This document shows, piece after piece, positions 1 through 7,600 of a stretch of 20,487 nucleotides of DNA (its first letter is position 1; every line of letters begins with the position of its first letter). The position numbers and the translations under genes are program-made. Below the pieces are notes generated by a model that worked only from the letters and a program-made list of their open reading frames with translations, was not told the origin of the DNA and searched no databases. The stretch lies in the NCBI GenBank assembly GCA_041175045.1, contig JBEDFR010000157.1:1-20487 (forward strand), written 5' to 3'. The DNA is from UBA5078 sp041175045. GTDB taxonomy: Bacteria; Pseudomonadota; Gammaproteobacteria; Pseudomonadales; Pseudohongiellaceae.

Positions 1-7
1 CGTGTGA

Positions 8-1495
8 TCACTCTCGGGAACGCTGCAGCCACGCATCCAGGCGCACAATCTGAGCCGGGGTGAAACGCAATCCAAGCTTGCTGCGCCGCCACAGGATGTC
101 CTGTGCCGTATGCGCCCACTCCTGCTCCTGCAGATAGACCACTTCGCGCTCATGCAGTGCGGCCCCGAAGTCCTCTCCCAGATCCTCAAGACAACAGGCG
201 TTGCCCAGCAGTGCTCGCGTGCGCGTGCCGTAGTGTCCCAGCCAGCGTTCGAGCAGGGCCGGAGGCACCCAGGGGAAATCCTGTTGCAACACGCCGCGCA
301 GAACCTCGCGGCTGCTGAAGTCACCCCCCGGCAGCGCGGCAGTTGCCGTCCACGGGCCCGACATGTCCGGGAACACCGCGCGCAGCCTGTCCATGGCGCT
401 CTCTGCCAGGCGTCGGTAGGTGGTGATCTTGCCCCCGTGAACTGTCAGCAAGGGCGCTCCCTGACGATCAAGCGTGAGCGTGTAATCGCGGGACACCCTG
501 GAGGCGTTCGCTTCGTCGCTGGCCAGCAGAGGCCGCACGCCGGCGAAGTCATGCAGCACATCGGCAGCCGAGATCTTGCGCCGGAAGCATTCGTTGCTGA
601 TGGTCACCAGATAGTCGATCTCGGCATTGGAAATCTGTGCGCCTGCGGGGTCCCCCGCGAAGTCTTCATCGGTGGTCCCGATGAGGGAGAAATCCTGCTC
701 ATAGGGAATCACGAACACCACACGCCCATCGGCATTCTGCAGCAGGAACGCCTGCTCCCCCGGATGCAGCCGCGGCACCACGATATGACAACCCTTGACC
801 AGACGGACTCGCTCGGCGCCGCGCCCGGGCAGCACGGCATGCCCGACCTGTTCCACCCAAGGGCCCGTGGCATTGACCAGGGCACGCGCGCGCACCTGCC
901 GCCGCTCACCCGTCAACGTGTCTTCCAGAGTGACCTGCCAGAGACCCTCGTCGTCCTGCGCCTGCGCCACCCTGGTTCGCACGTGCACGCCGGCTCCCTT
1001 CTCTTGCGCCAGCATGGCCAGCAGCACCACGAGCCGGGCATCATCAACCCAGGCGTCGGCGTATTCGAAGCCATCGATCAGGCTTTCCACCAGCGGACTG
1101 TCAGTGCCGAAATGCAAGCGGCGGGAGGCTGGCAGCGTGACACGACGACTGAGAGAGTCATACAGGAACAATCCGGCCTGAATCATCCAGCGCGGACGCA
1201 GATGCGGGCGATGCGGCAGCTGAAAACGCATGGGCGTGATGATGTGCGGCGCATTGCGCAGCAGAACCTCGCGTTCGGCCAGTGCCTCGCGCACCAGCCG
1301 GAACTCGTAGTTCTCGAGATAGCGCAGACCGCCATGGATGAGCTTGGTGCTGGCCGAGGAAGTGCCTGAAGCCAGGTCATTCTGCTCGCACAGCAGCACA
1401 TCGAGGCCGCGCCCGGCCGCATCGGCCGCAATGCCGGCACCATTGACGCCACCACCGATGACCAGCAGATCGTGAATTGTGGAACTCGGAATCAT
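8..1495 (-). CDS. glpD: Aerobic glycerol-3-phosphate dehydrogenase
   Basis: FAD-dependent enzyme that oxidises sn-glycerol-3-phosphate to dihydroxyacetone phosphate and passes electrons to the quinone pool at the inner membrane. From the ATG at 1495 the protein has 495 residues, close to the ~500 usual for GlpD. Visible are the N-terminal Rossmann motif GGGVNGAG (14-21), the segment GTSSASTKLIHGGLRYLE that follows it in this family, NATGPWV (~208-214), FAGVRPLL with the substrate-site Arg (~321), GGKITTYRR with the conserved Lys (~356), and the C-terminal WRRSKLGL (~470). The frame stays open upstream to a GTG at 1573 (a GGAG lies 5 nt before it) and an ATG at 1516. I chose 1495 because family similarity begins just after it, although its own ribosome site is weak. 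It is divergent to glpK. Function is well supported; the start is less certain. Confidence 0.95.
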   Translation of the reverse strand: MIPSSTIHDLLVIGGGVNGAGIAADAAGRGLDVLLCEQNDLASGTSSASTKLIHGGLRYLENYEFRLVREALAEREVLLRNAPHIITPMRFQLPHRPHLRPRWMIQAGLFLYDSLSRRVTLPASRRLHFGTDSPLVESLIDGFEYADAWVDDARLVVLLAMLAQEKGAGVHVRTRVAQAQDDEGLWQVTLEDTLTGERRQVRARALVNATGPWVEQVGHAVLPGRGAERVRLVKGCHIVVPRLHPGEQAFLLQNADGRVVFVIPYEQDFSLIGTTDEDFAGDPAGAQISNAEIDYLVTISNECFRRKISAADVLHDFAGVRPLLASDEANASRVSRDYTLTLDRQGAPLLTVHGGKITTYRRLAESAMDRLRAVFPDMSGPWTATAALPGGDFSSREVLRGVLQQDFPWVPPALLERWLGHYGTRTRALLGNACCLEDLGEDFGAALHEREVVYLQEQEWAHTAQDILWRRSKLGLRFTPAQIVRLDAWLQRSRE

Positions 1496-1551
1496 GAGGG
1501 TAGTATTGCCTCGCATGCAGGCTCTCGCGGACGTCTGCCTATCATACGCAA

Positions 1552-1567
1552 GCCACTCTCTCGTGGC
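1552..1567. promoter_or_regulatory. Small dyad in glpD-glpK divergent intergenic region
   Basis: The ~98 bases between the glpD and glpK starts must hold both promoters. The only symmetric element I see is GCCAC-6 nt-GTGGC. It does not resemble the E. coli GlpR operator. No convincing -35/-10 pair could be assigned on either strand; TATGAT (minus, near 1541-1546) is a possible -10 without a good -35. Confidence 0.2.
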
Positions 1568-1593
1568 CTGCACGAACTCCGGAACATTCTGTG

Positions 1594-3093
1594 ATGAGCC
1601 GCTACATTCTTGCTTTCGACCAGGGCACCACCAGCAGTCGCGCCATTGTCTTCGATGCCGAAGGACGCCGTCTGGGCCTCGGCCAGGAGGAATTCACTCA
1701 GCACTTTCCGCAGGACGGCTGGGTGGAGCACGATCCGGAAGACCTGTGGCAGAGTTCGCTGCGCAGCGCTCGCCAGGCACTGCGCAGCGCCGGCATCGAT
1801 GCCACTGAACTGGCGGCCATCGGCATCACCAACCAGCGCGAGACAACGCTGCTGTGGCACCGGCAGACCGGCAAGCCTGTCCATCGCGCCATCGTCTGGC
1901 AGGATCGACGCACCAGCGCGCTGTGCCAGCAGATCAGCCAAGCACTGGAAGCTCGCGGGCAATCCGGCCTTATCCAGGAGAAGACCGGACTGCTGCTTGA
2001 CGCCTACTTCTCGGCCAGCAAGATCCGCTGGCTGCTCGACCATGTGCCCGGTGCGCGCGAGCAAGCGCAGCGCGGCGAACTGGCCTTCGGCACCGTCGAC
2101 ACCTTCCTGCTCTGGCGCCTGACCGCAGGCCGCAGTCATCACACCGATGCCAGCAATGCCTCACGCACTCTGCTTTTCAATATCCACGAGCAACGCTGGG
2201 ACGACGAGCTTCTGGCACTCTTCGACATCCCTGCCACCCTGTTGCCAGAAGTGCTCGACAGCGCTGCCGACTTCGGCACCACGGCACCCGAAATCCTTGG
2301 CGCCGCCGTGCCCATAGCGGGTATTGCGGGCGACCAGCAGGCCGCCGCGTTCGGTCAGTGCTGCTTCGAGGCGGGCATGGCCAAGAGCACCTATGGCACG
2401 GGATGTTTCCTGCTGCTCAATACCGGCGACAAGGCGCTGGCATCACGCAATCGCCTGCTGAGCACCGTCGCCTGGCGGCTTGATGGTCAGGTCACCTATG
2501 CACTGGAGGGAAGCATCTTCATGGCGGGAGCGACGATGCAATGGCTGCGGGACGGCCTGCACCTGTTCAAGGACGCCGGGGACACCGAAGCCCTGGCGCG
2601 GCAGGCGCATGCCGACTCCTCTATCATGTTCGTGCCGGCCTTCACCGGGCTTGGCGCGCCCTATTGGGACGCCGACGCGCGCGGGGCGATCTTTGGCCTG
2701 AACCGGGACACGGGCATACAGGAACTGGTGAGTGCGGCATTGTTGTCCGTCTGTTATCAGACGCGGGACCTGCAGGAAGCCATGGCTGGGGATGGCGTCC
2801 GGCCCCAGACACTGCGCGTGGACGGCGGCATGGCCCGCAATGACTATGTGCTGCAGAATCTTGCCGACCTGCTTGGCTGCCAGGTCGATCGCCCCGTGAT
2901 CACAGAGACTACGGCCCTCGGCGTGGCCTGGCTGGCAGGGCTGCAATGCGGCATTCACAAGTCACTGGACGAGATTGCAGGACACTGGCAGTTGCAGCGC
3001 TCCTTCACCGCGCAGAAAGACGAGGCCTGGCGCAATCAACGCTACGCCATGTGGCAGGATGCCGTACGCCGAACCCGCAGCAGGCTGGAATGA
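1594..3093 (+). CDS. glpK: Glycerol kinase
   Basis: Cytoplasmic FGGY-family kinase that converts glycerol and ATP to sn-glycerol-3-phosphate, the substrate of the adjacent glpD product. The protein has 499 residues from the ATG at 1594, with GGAA at 1581-1584 as ribosome site; an in-frame GTG lies directly before it at 1591. Visible are the N-terminal phosphate loop DQGTTSSR (9-16), glycerol-site residues in NQRET (~80-84) and the Trp in IVWQDRRTS (~102), the catalytic Asp in GIAGDQQAAAFGQ (~247), STYGTGCF (265-272), and GGMARNDYVLQNLADLLG near the C-terminus. Where E. coli has the GGTR loop that binds fructose-1,6-bisphosphate, this protein reads EILGAAVPIAG, so that allosteric site looks absent. 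No glpF transporter is adjacent. Confidence 0.96.
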   Translation: MSRYILAFDQGTTSSRAIVFDAEGRRLGLGQEEFTQHFPQDGWVEHDPEDLWQSSLRSARQALRSAGIDATELAAIGITNQRETTLLWHRQTGKPVHRAIVWQDRRTSALCQQISQALEARGQSGLIQEKTGLLLDAYFSASKIRWLLDHVPGAREQAQRGELAFGTVDTFLLWRLTAGRSHHTDASNASRTLLFNIHEQRWDDELLALFDIPATLLPEVLDSAADFGTTAPEILGAAVPIAGIAGDQQAAAFGQCCFEAGMAKSTYGTGCFLLLNTGDKALASRNRLLSTVAWRLDGQVTYALEGSIFMAGATMQWLRDGLHLFKDAGDTEALARQAHADSSIMFVPAFTGLGAPYWDADARGAIFGLNRDTGIQELVSAALLSVCYQTRDLQEAMAGDGVRPQTLRVDGGMARNDYVLQNLADLLGCQVDRPVITETTALGVAWLAGLQCGIHKSLDEIAGHWQLQRSFTAQKDEAWRNQRYAMWQDAVRRTRSRLE

Positions 3094-3100
3094 CTTGCAA

Positions 3101-3132
3101 GCCAGCGGCCGTTGCGCGACATTGCCGCTGGC
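3101..3132 (+). other. Strong hairpin between glpK and DUF1499 gene
   Basis: Perfect 9-bp inverted repeat GCCAGCGGC / GCCGCTGGC with a 14-nt loop, beginning 7 nt after the glpK stop. TTG and CAA just outside can add three further pairs across a small internal loop. No U-rich tract follows on either strand, so it is not a typical intrinsic terminator. It may protect the glpK 3' end or cause partial termination. Confidence 0.5.
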
Positions 3133-3184
3133 ACAAGAACTGGCGCGACACAGACGCCCGCATACCATCAGAAAGGAACTTCCC

Positions 3185-3991
3185 ATGAGCGACAACAACA
3201 CTTCCATACAAACCACTGCATCCCCCGCAGGCAAGGCGCTCGTCGTGGCAGCCTGGGCCAGCCTCGCCGTCGGACTAGGTCTGGGAGGCTACGCTCTCGC
3301 AGCCTCGCTGGGCGTCTGGGTCGGTCTGTGGGACTTCCGCGCCGGCTTCGACATGCTGCGCTTCGTCAATGCCAGCGCTGACTGGGCCGCATGGATCACC
3401 CTGGCCGTCAGCGTCGCCATCTTCCTGGGCACGCGCAAGCTGGCACCCGAAAAGACACAGCGACTGACCACGCTGGCTGCCATCGGCTGTGTCGCCTGCG
3501 TCCTGGCCTATGTCGTGCCGGAATCCTACCGGGCCCCGGAGGGAACGCCACCGATTCACGACATTACCACTGACACCGACAACCCACCGCAATTTGTTGC
3601 CGTGGCTCCGCTGCGCGCCAATGCCCCGAACTCCGTGATCTACGGCGACCAGCCCAACTGGGACGCCACACGCATGGCGGCGGCACAGAAGCAGGCCTAT
3701 CCGGACATCGTGCCGCAAGTCTTTACCGAGTCGAAGGAAGAGATATTCAACCGAGTCCTTGCAGCGGTGGACACGCTCGGCTGGGAACTCGTGGATCAGA
3801 ACCTCGCGGATGGCCGCATCGAAGCGACAGACACCACCTTCTGGTTCCGCTTCAAGGACGACGTGATCGTACTCATCAGCGAGACGCCGCAAGGCACCGT
3901 CCTGCAGGCGCGTTCCAAGTCTCGCGTCGGCGGAAGTGACATCGGCAAGAACGCCAACCGTCTGCGCGCTCTTTTTGCCGAGCTGCAGTGA
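3185..3991 (+). CDS. DUF1499 family membrane protein
   Basis: Protein of 268 residues of unknown function. The start at 3185 is set by an AGAAAGGAA ribosome site 7-8 nt upstream; the open frame further upstream overlaps glpK and is not coding. There are three predicted transmembrane segments (~18-45, 67-83, 94-111), then a polar C-terminal domain of about 150 residues. That domain carries the pattern seen in DUF1499 proteins: DNPPQFVAVAPLR, a Tyr/Pro-rich segment, FNRVLAAVDTLGWEL, RIEATDTTFWFRFKDDVIVLI, and a closing RSKSRVGGSDIGKNANRLRAL. DUF1499 proteins occur widely in proteobacteria without an assigned activity. It follows glpK by 91 nt with a hairpin between, so co-transcription is possible but unproven. 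Its TGA abuts the TGA of the convergent gene. Confidence 0.8.
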   Translation: MSDNNTSIQTTASPAGKALVVAAWASLAVGLGLGGYALAASLGVWVGLWDFRAGFDMLRFVNASADWAAWITLAVSVAIFLGTRKLAPEKTQRLTTLAAIGCVACVLAYVVPESYRAPEGTPPIHDITTDTDNPPQFVAVAPLRANAPNSVIYGDQPNWDATRMAAAQKQAYPDIVPQVFTESKEEIFNRVLAAVDTLGWELVDQNLADGRIEATDTTFWFRFKDDVIVLISETPQGTVLQARSKSRVGGSDIGKNANRLRALFAELQ

Positions 3992-4231
3992 TCACTGACC
4001 ACGCCGAGGTCTGCCCCGCTTGCGGGCGTGGTTCAAGCGCTTGATGAACCACATCCGCAGGGCGGGGATATCGGTGGCCAGCAAGGCGACACCCAGGGGT
4101 ATCATCCAGAACCCCAGCACGGGCAGGAAACCCAGCATTCCCGCAAGAATCAGCAGAATGCCAAGAAGCCCGCGCAGGATTGGCGGCAAATGTCTCTCCC
4201 CGCATTTCATGAACAGGTAGGACGACGCCAT
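3992..4231 (-). CDS. Small two-helix membrane protein, function unknown
   Basis: Only the last ~80 residues of a long open frame look like protein. From the ATG at 4231 the product has 79 residues: a short polar start, two hydrophobic helices (~18-38 and 41-54) joined by the turn GFLPVLGFWMIPLG, and a basic tail ending KRGRPRRGQ. The helix-turn-helix pattern ending in FWMIPLGVALLATDIP is like small uncharacterised inner-membrane proteins of proteobacteria (PGPGW-like). The frame upstream of ~4280 is antisense to the lspA-like gene and low in hydrophobicity, so I exclude it. Neither the ATG at 4231 nor the one at 4210 has a good ribosome site, so the start is uncertain. The basic tail suggests a cytoplasmic C-terminus. 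No function can be assigned. Confidence 0.6.
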   Translation of the reverse strand: MASSYLFMKCGERHLPPILRGLLGILLILAGMLGFLPVLGFWMIPLGVALLATDIPALRMWFIKRLNHARKRGRPRRGQ

Positions 4232-4390
4232 CAGGCGGCGTCTGCGATTGCTCTGTGCTGTCTGTTGCAGTCGCATGTTGTGTCCGCTCGCGGCACCCGG
4301 GAACGCTGTGCCTGATGGTGTCGCCCTGTGGTATTCTGCCCGCCCGAATCCAGCAAGCCCGCCAGGTGCCCTTTGTCCAGAACCCGCCAC

Positions 4391-4852
4391 ATGCTGCATT
4401 TCTTCCTGATTGCACTGAGCGTCCTGATCCTGGCGCAGCTTGGCAGCTACCTGGTCAATTCGCGCATTCCTTTGGGCAGCAGCGTGGAGTGGAGCACCTT
4501 CATTCACTTCACGCACATTCGCAACATGGGGGGCGTCTTCGGAATGTTCCAGGGCCATGGCTGGATCTTCGGCCTGTTCAGCCTGCTGCTCATCAGCGCA
4601 CTGGTGGTTTACCTGTGGCGAGGCCGCCACATCGAACCTCATGAGTACATCTGTTTCGGCTTCGTCGTCGGCGGAGGGGCTAGCAATGTGCTGGATCGAC
4701 TGATCTACGGCAGCGTCGTCGATTTCATCAACGTGCAGCACATCCCTTTCTGGCACTACATCTTCAATACCGCAGACGTGATGGTCCATGTGGGCCTCTG
4801 GCCGCTGCTCTATTTCAGCCTGTTTCCCGGCACATCCAACCCGGCAGATTGA
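4391..4852 (+). CDS. Signal peptidase II (LspA)-like protein, divergent
   Basis: Protein of 153 residues related to lipoprotein signal peptidase, the inner-membrane aspartyl protease that cleaves prolipoprotein signal peptides after lipidation. Four hydrophobic segments are visible (~2-22, 58-75, 86-97, 127-145). Family features kept are RNMGGVFGMF (Asn45), GGGASNVLDRLIYGSVVDF with Asn99, Asp102, Arg103 and catalytic Asp111, and FNTAD with Asn126 and catalytic Asp129. The family's first-helix motif (DLGSK in E. coli) reads AQLGSY here, so the conserved Asp and Lys are missing. It is not beside ileS or fkpB, where the housekeeping gene usually lies, so it may be a second, specialised paralogue. 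I chose the ATG at 4391 because the family's first helix begins there. The ribosome site is weak. Confidence 0.8.
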   Translation: MLHFFLIALSVLILAQLGSYLVNSRIPLGSSVEWSTFIHFTHIRNMGGVFGMFQGHGWIFGLFSLLLISALVVYLWRGRHIEPHEYICFGFVVGGGASNVLDRLIYGSVVDFINVQHIPFWHYIFNTADVMVHVGLWPLLYFSLFPGTSNPAD

Positions 4853-4872
4853 GAACGCAGCACCGAGGTTTG

Positions 4873-6051
4873 TCAGCTCTGTGCATAGCGTGCATGAGCA
4901 GCCGACAGTGCCAGCCCAGTCTGTATCGCCGCGCCCGCGCTCACCAGCGAGTCCTCCAAAGCGGCCAGGCAAAGCAGCACATTGCGCCGGTTGCAGGCAT
5001 GGCCCATCAAGCCGATACGCCAGATTTTCCCCGCCATGGCGCCAAGACCTGCTCCTATCTCAAGACCGTGATCGCGCAAGAGGCTTGCACGAATCATCGC
5101 CTCGTCAACCCCCTCCGGAACCATCACCGCATTGAGTTGCGGCAGCCGCCAGTCGGGAGCAACGTGAAGTGCCAGACCCATTGCCTCAAGACCACTAACC
5201 AGAGCCTCGTGATGCAGGCGATGGCGCTCCCACGCGGCGCCCAGCCCCTCTTCAGCGAGAATGCACAGCGCTTCATGCAGACCGTATAGCGCGTTGACGG
5301 GAGCTGTATGGTGATAGCTGCGCCGCGTCCCGCTGCCCCAGTAGTCCATGATCAGATTCATGTCCAAAAACCAGCTCTGCACCTTGGTTCTGCGCGCGCG
5401 AATGCGCTCTGCGGCACGGGGACTGAAACTGACAGGCGAAAGTCCAGGCGCACAGGACAAGCACTTCTGTGATCCGGAATACACCGCATCCACGCCCCAG
5501 AGGTCGATCTCCACCTCCATGCCCCCCAGAGAGGTGACCGCGTCCATGACACACAGAACCCCATGACGGGCAGCCAGAGCGGCCAGACTCTGTGCATCGC
5601 TGCGAACGCCTGTGGAAGTTTCGGCATGCACGAAGGCGAGCAGACGCGCATCAGGGTGTTCGCGCAGTGCGGCCTCCACCTTGTTAGGGTTGACCGGCGC
5701 GCCCCAAGCATCCTGCACCAGGATCGCGGTTGCGCCGCAACGCTCGACGTTATCCTTCATTCGTCCGCCAAAGACACCGTTCTGGCACACAATCGCCTTG
5801 TCACCCGGTTCCAGTAGATTCACGAACACGGCTTCCATACCCGCTGAACCTGGCGCAGACAGCGGCAAGGTCAAGGCATTGGTAGTCTTGAAGGCGAACT
5901 GCAGCAAGGATTTGATTTCATCCATCAGCTGGATGAAGCTCGGATCAAGATGACCGATTGTGGGGCGACTCATGGCCTGCAGGATGCGGGGATTCACATC
6001 GGACGGGCCGGGACCCATTAGAGTCCGCTGTGGTGGATGAAAGGACTGCAT
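4873..6051 (-). CDS. Alanine/serine-glyoxylate aminotransferase (class V, PLP)
   Basis: PLP-dependent fold-type I class V aminotransferase of 392 residues, matching the AGXT/SPT family, which transfers the amino group of alanine or serine to glyoxylate to make glycine. Visible are the N-terminal GPGPSDVNPRIL (13-24) and RPTIGHLDPSF, PGSAGMEA (67-74), HAETSTG (142-148), the cofactor-binding Asp in VMDAVTSLGG (170), the Schiff-base Lys in SGSQKCLSCAPG (196), YHHTAPVN (246-253), and the substrate-carboxylate Arg in WRIGLMG (345). The start at 6051 has an excellent GGGAGGT ribosome site 8 nt upstream. The gene lies 69 nt downstream of rplQ in the same direction, separated by a terminator hairpin, so read-through from the ribosomal operon is possible. 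The substrate preference (alanine or serine as donor) cannot be read from sequence alone. Confidence 0.88.
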   Translation of the reverse strand: MQSFHPPQRTLMGPGPSDVNPRILQAMSRPTIGHLDPSFIQLMDEIKSLLQFAFKTTNALTLPLSAPGSAGMEAVFVNLLEPGDKAIVCQNGVFGGRMKDNVERCGATAILVQDAWGAPVNPNKVEAALREHPDARLLAFVHAETSTGVRSDAQSLAALAARHGVLCVMDAVTSLGGMEVEIDLWGVDAVYSGSQKCLSCAPGLSPVSFSPRAAERIRARRTKVQSWFLDMNLIMDYWGSGTRRSYHHTAPVNALYGLHEALCILAEEGLGAAWERHRLHHEALVSGLEAMGLALHVAPDWRLPQLNAVMVPEGVDEAMIRASLLRDHGLEIGAGLGAMAGKIWRIGLMGHACNRRNVLLCLAALEDSLVSAGAAIQTGLALSAAHARYAQS

Positions 6052-6075
6052 GATTTCGACCTCCCAGAAACGACA

Positions 6076-6096
6076 AAGCCGAGTCAGACCCGGCTT
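6076..6096 (-). terminator. Terminator after the alpha operon (rplQ)
   Basis: On the minus strand AAGCCGGGT-CTG-ACTCGGCTT forms a 9-bp stem (one G-U pair) with a 3-nt loop, starting 24 nt after the rplQ stop, followed by a modest T-rich stretch (TGTCGTTTC). The position fits the end of the long ribosomal operon. The weak T-tract suggests partial termination. Confidence 0.6.
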
Positions 6097-6120
6097 CGTA
6101 GGTGATGGCGATGAAGACTC

Positions 6121-6507
6121 TCAGTCTTCGGAATCGTCCCCGGCTGCACCTGGACGATCAACCAATTCGACATAAGCCATGATGGCGTTGTCACCAGGGC
6201 GCATACCGCACTTGAGAATACGGATATAACCACCAGGGCGCTCGTTGTAACGCGGACCCAACGCAGTGAACAGTTTGCCCACAGCAGCCTTGTCACGCAG
6301 GCGATTGAACGCCAGACGACGATTCGCCACGCTGTCGCTCTTGGCAAGCGTGATCAGTGGCTCTGCCACCATGCGCAACTCTTTCGCTTTGATCAGGGTT
6401 GTCTTGATGATCTCGTGCTCAACCAGCGAAACAGTCATGTTGCGGAGCATCGCATGACGGTGGGATGCATTACGGCTGAGTTGACGGCCACTTTTACGAT
6501 GACGCAT
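6121..6507 (-). CDS. rplQ: 50S ribosomal protein L17
   Basis: Large-subunit protein L17, 128 residues (E. coli 127). The start MRHRKSGRQLSRNASHRHAM and the segment RRLAFNRLRDKAAVGKLF are typical of the family, as is YNERPGGYIRILKCGMRPGDNAIMAYVELVDR. A short acidic tail (GDDSED) follows the conserved core; such tails vary between species. It is the last gene of the alpha operon, 68 nt after rpoA, and is followed by a terminator hairpin. Confidence 0.97.
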   Translation of the reverse strand: MRHRKSGRQLSRNASHRHAMLRNMTVSLVEHEIIKTTLIKAKELRMVAEPLITLAKSDSVANRRLAFNRLRDKAAVGKLFTALGPRYNERPGGYIRILKCGMRPGDNAIMAYVELVDRPGAAGDDSED

Positions 6508-6575
6508 AGCTTCTGATTCCTATTCTTACCTTAGCGCCCGACGGCACTTGGTCACACTGTGTTTAAAATCTCGAT

Positions 6576-7571
6576 TTAATTCCGGTCGTCGGAACGCAGA
6601 CTGGCGGGCGGCCAGTTCTCCAGACGCAGTCCAAGGGACAAGCCTCGGGTCGCAAGCACGTCCTTGATCTCCGTCAGGGACTTCTTGCCGAGGTTCGGCG
6701 TCTTCAGAAGCTCGACTTCCGTGCGCTGAATCAGGTCACCAATGTAATAGATATCCTCGGCCTTCAGACAGTTCGCGGAGCGTACAGTCAACTCCAGATC
6801 GTCGACCGGGCGCAGCAGGATCGGGTCGATCTCGTCTTCCGGCTCTTCCGGCGCATTGGCTACCTGGCTTTGCAGGTCGACGAATACCGCCAGCTGGTGC
6901 TGCAGAATCGTCGCGGCGCGGCGAATCGCCTCTTCCGGTTCGATCGTGCCATTGGTGCGCAGATCAATGATCAATTTGTCCAGGTCGGTGCGCTGCTCTA
7001 CACGTGTGCTTTCCACAGCGTAAGACACTGTCGTGACTGGCGTGTAAGACGCATCGAGGAACAGACGACCTACCGCACGAGTCTCGTCGTCATTGGACAC
7101 GCGGGAGTCCGCCGGCGCATATCCACGCCCTTTGCGCGCCGTCAGGCGCATCTTCAGTTCACCAGTGCTGTTGAGATTAGCGATAACGTGCTCGGGATTG
7201 ACTATCTCCACATCGTGGCCAACCACAATGTCACCCGCGCGCACAACACCGGCACCCTTGGCGCTGAGAGTCATGACTGCTTCGTCCTGGCCGTTCAGGA
7301 TCACTGCTACACCCTTGAGGTTCAACAAGATCTCGATCACATCTTCCTGGACACCCTCGATGGTGCTGTATTCATGCACCACACCGTCGATCTCCACCTC
7401 TTCGATGGCCGCTCCAGGCATGGACGAAAGAAGAATTCTTCTCAGCGCATTCCCGAGCGTATGACCGAAGCCACGCTCCAGAGGCTCCAACACCACCTTG
7501 GAGTGGAAGCGGTCAAACTCTTCTACTTTGATCAACTGCGGTGTCAAAAAATCCGACAATGAAATCTGCAT
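6576..7571 (-). CDS. rpoA: DNA-directed RNA polymerase subunit alpha
   Basis: Alpha subunit, 331 residues (E. coli 329); its dimer nucleates RNA polymerase assembly. The N-terminal domain (~1-234) carries LEPLERGFGHTLGNALRRILLSSMPGAAIEEVEIDGV, the dimer and beta-contact region. A linker rich in Glu and Pro (~240-252) leads to the C-terminal domain, where LTVRSANCLKAE holds Arg264 (E. coli Arg265), the UP-element and activator contact residue. TPNLGKKSLTEIKDVL is the second helix-hairpin-helix part of that domain. It lies between rpsD and rplQ as in other gammaproteobacteria, which couples polymerase supply to ribosomal protein synthesis. Confidence 0.98.
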   Translation of the reverse strand: MQISLSDFLTPQLIKVEEFDRFHSKVVLEPLERGFGHTLGNALRRILLSSMPGAAIEEVEIDGVVHEYSTIEGVQEDVIEILLNLKGVAVILNGQDEAVMTLSAKGAGVVRAGDIVVGHDVEIVNPEHVIANLNSTGELKMRLTARKGRGYAPADSRVSNDDETRAVGRLFLDASYTPVTTVSYAVESTRVEQRTDLDKLIIDLRTNGTIEPEEAIRRAATILQHQLAVFVDLQSQVANAPEEPEDEIDPILLRPVDDLELTVRSANCLKAEDIYYIGDLIQRTEVELLKTPNLGKKSLTEIKDVLATRGLSLGLRLENWPPASLRSDDRN

Positions 7572-7600
7572 GGAATCACCCTTCGCAATTAGTGTCCTTA

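Noticed and set aside
110..1369. Open frame of 419 codons on the plus strand
   Set aside because: It is antisense to glpD, whose full set of FAD and substrate motifs lies on the minus strand; the plus-strand translation has no recognisable domain.
1496..1593. GlpR operator in the glpD-glpK intergenic region
   Set aside because: Only a 5-bp dyad (1552-1567) is present and it does not resemble the known GlpR site.
4232..4972. N-terminal 247 codons of the long minus-strand frame ending at 3992
   Set aside because: Most of it is antisense to the LspA-like gene and to the aminotransferase end; composition is Ala/Gln/Asp-rich without motifs. Only the last ~79 codons look like protein.
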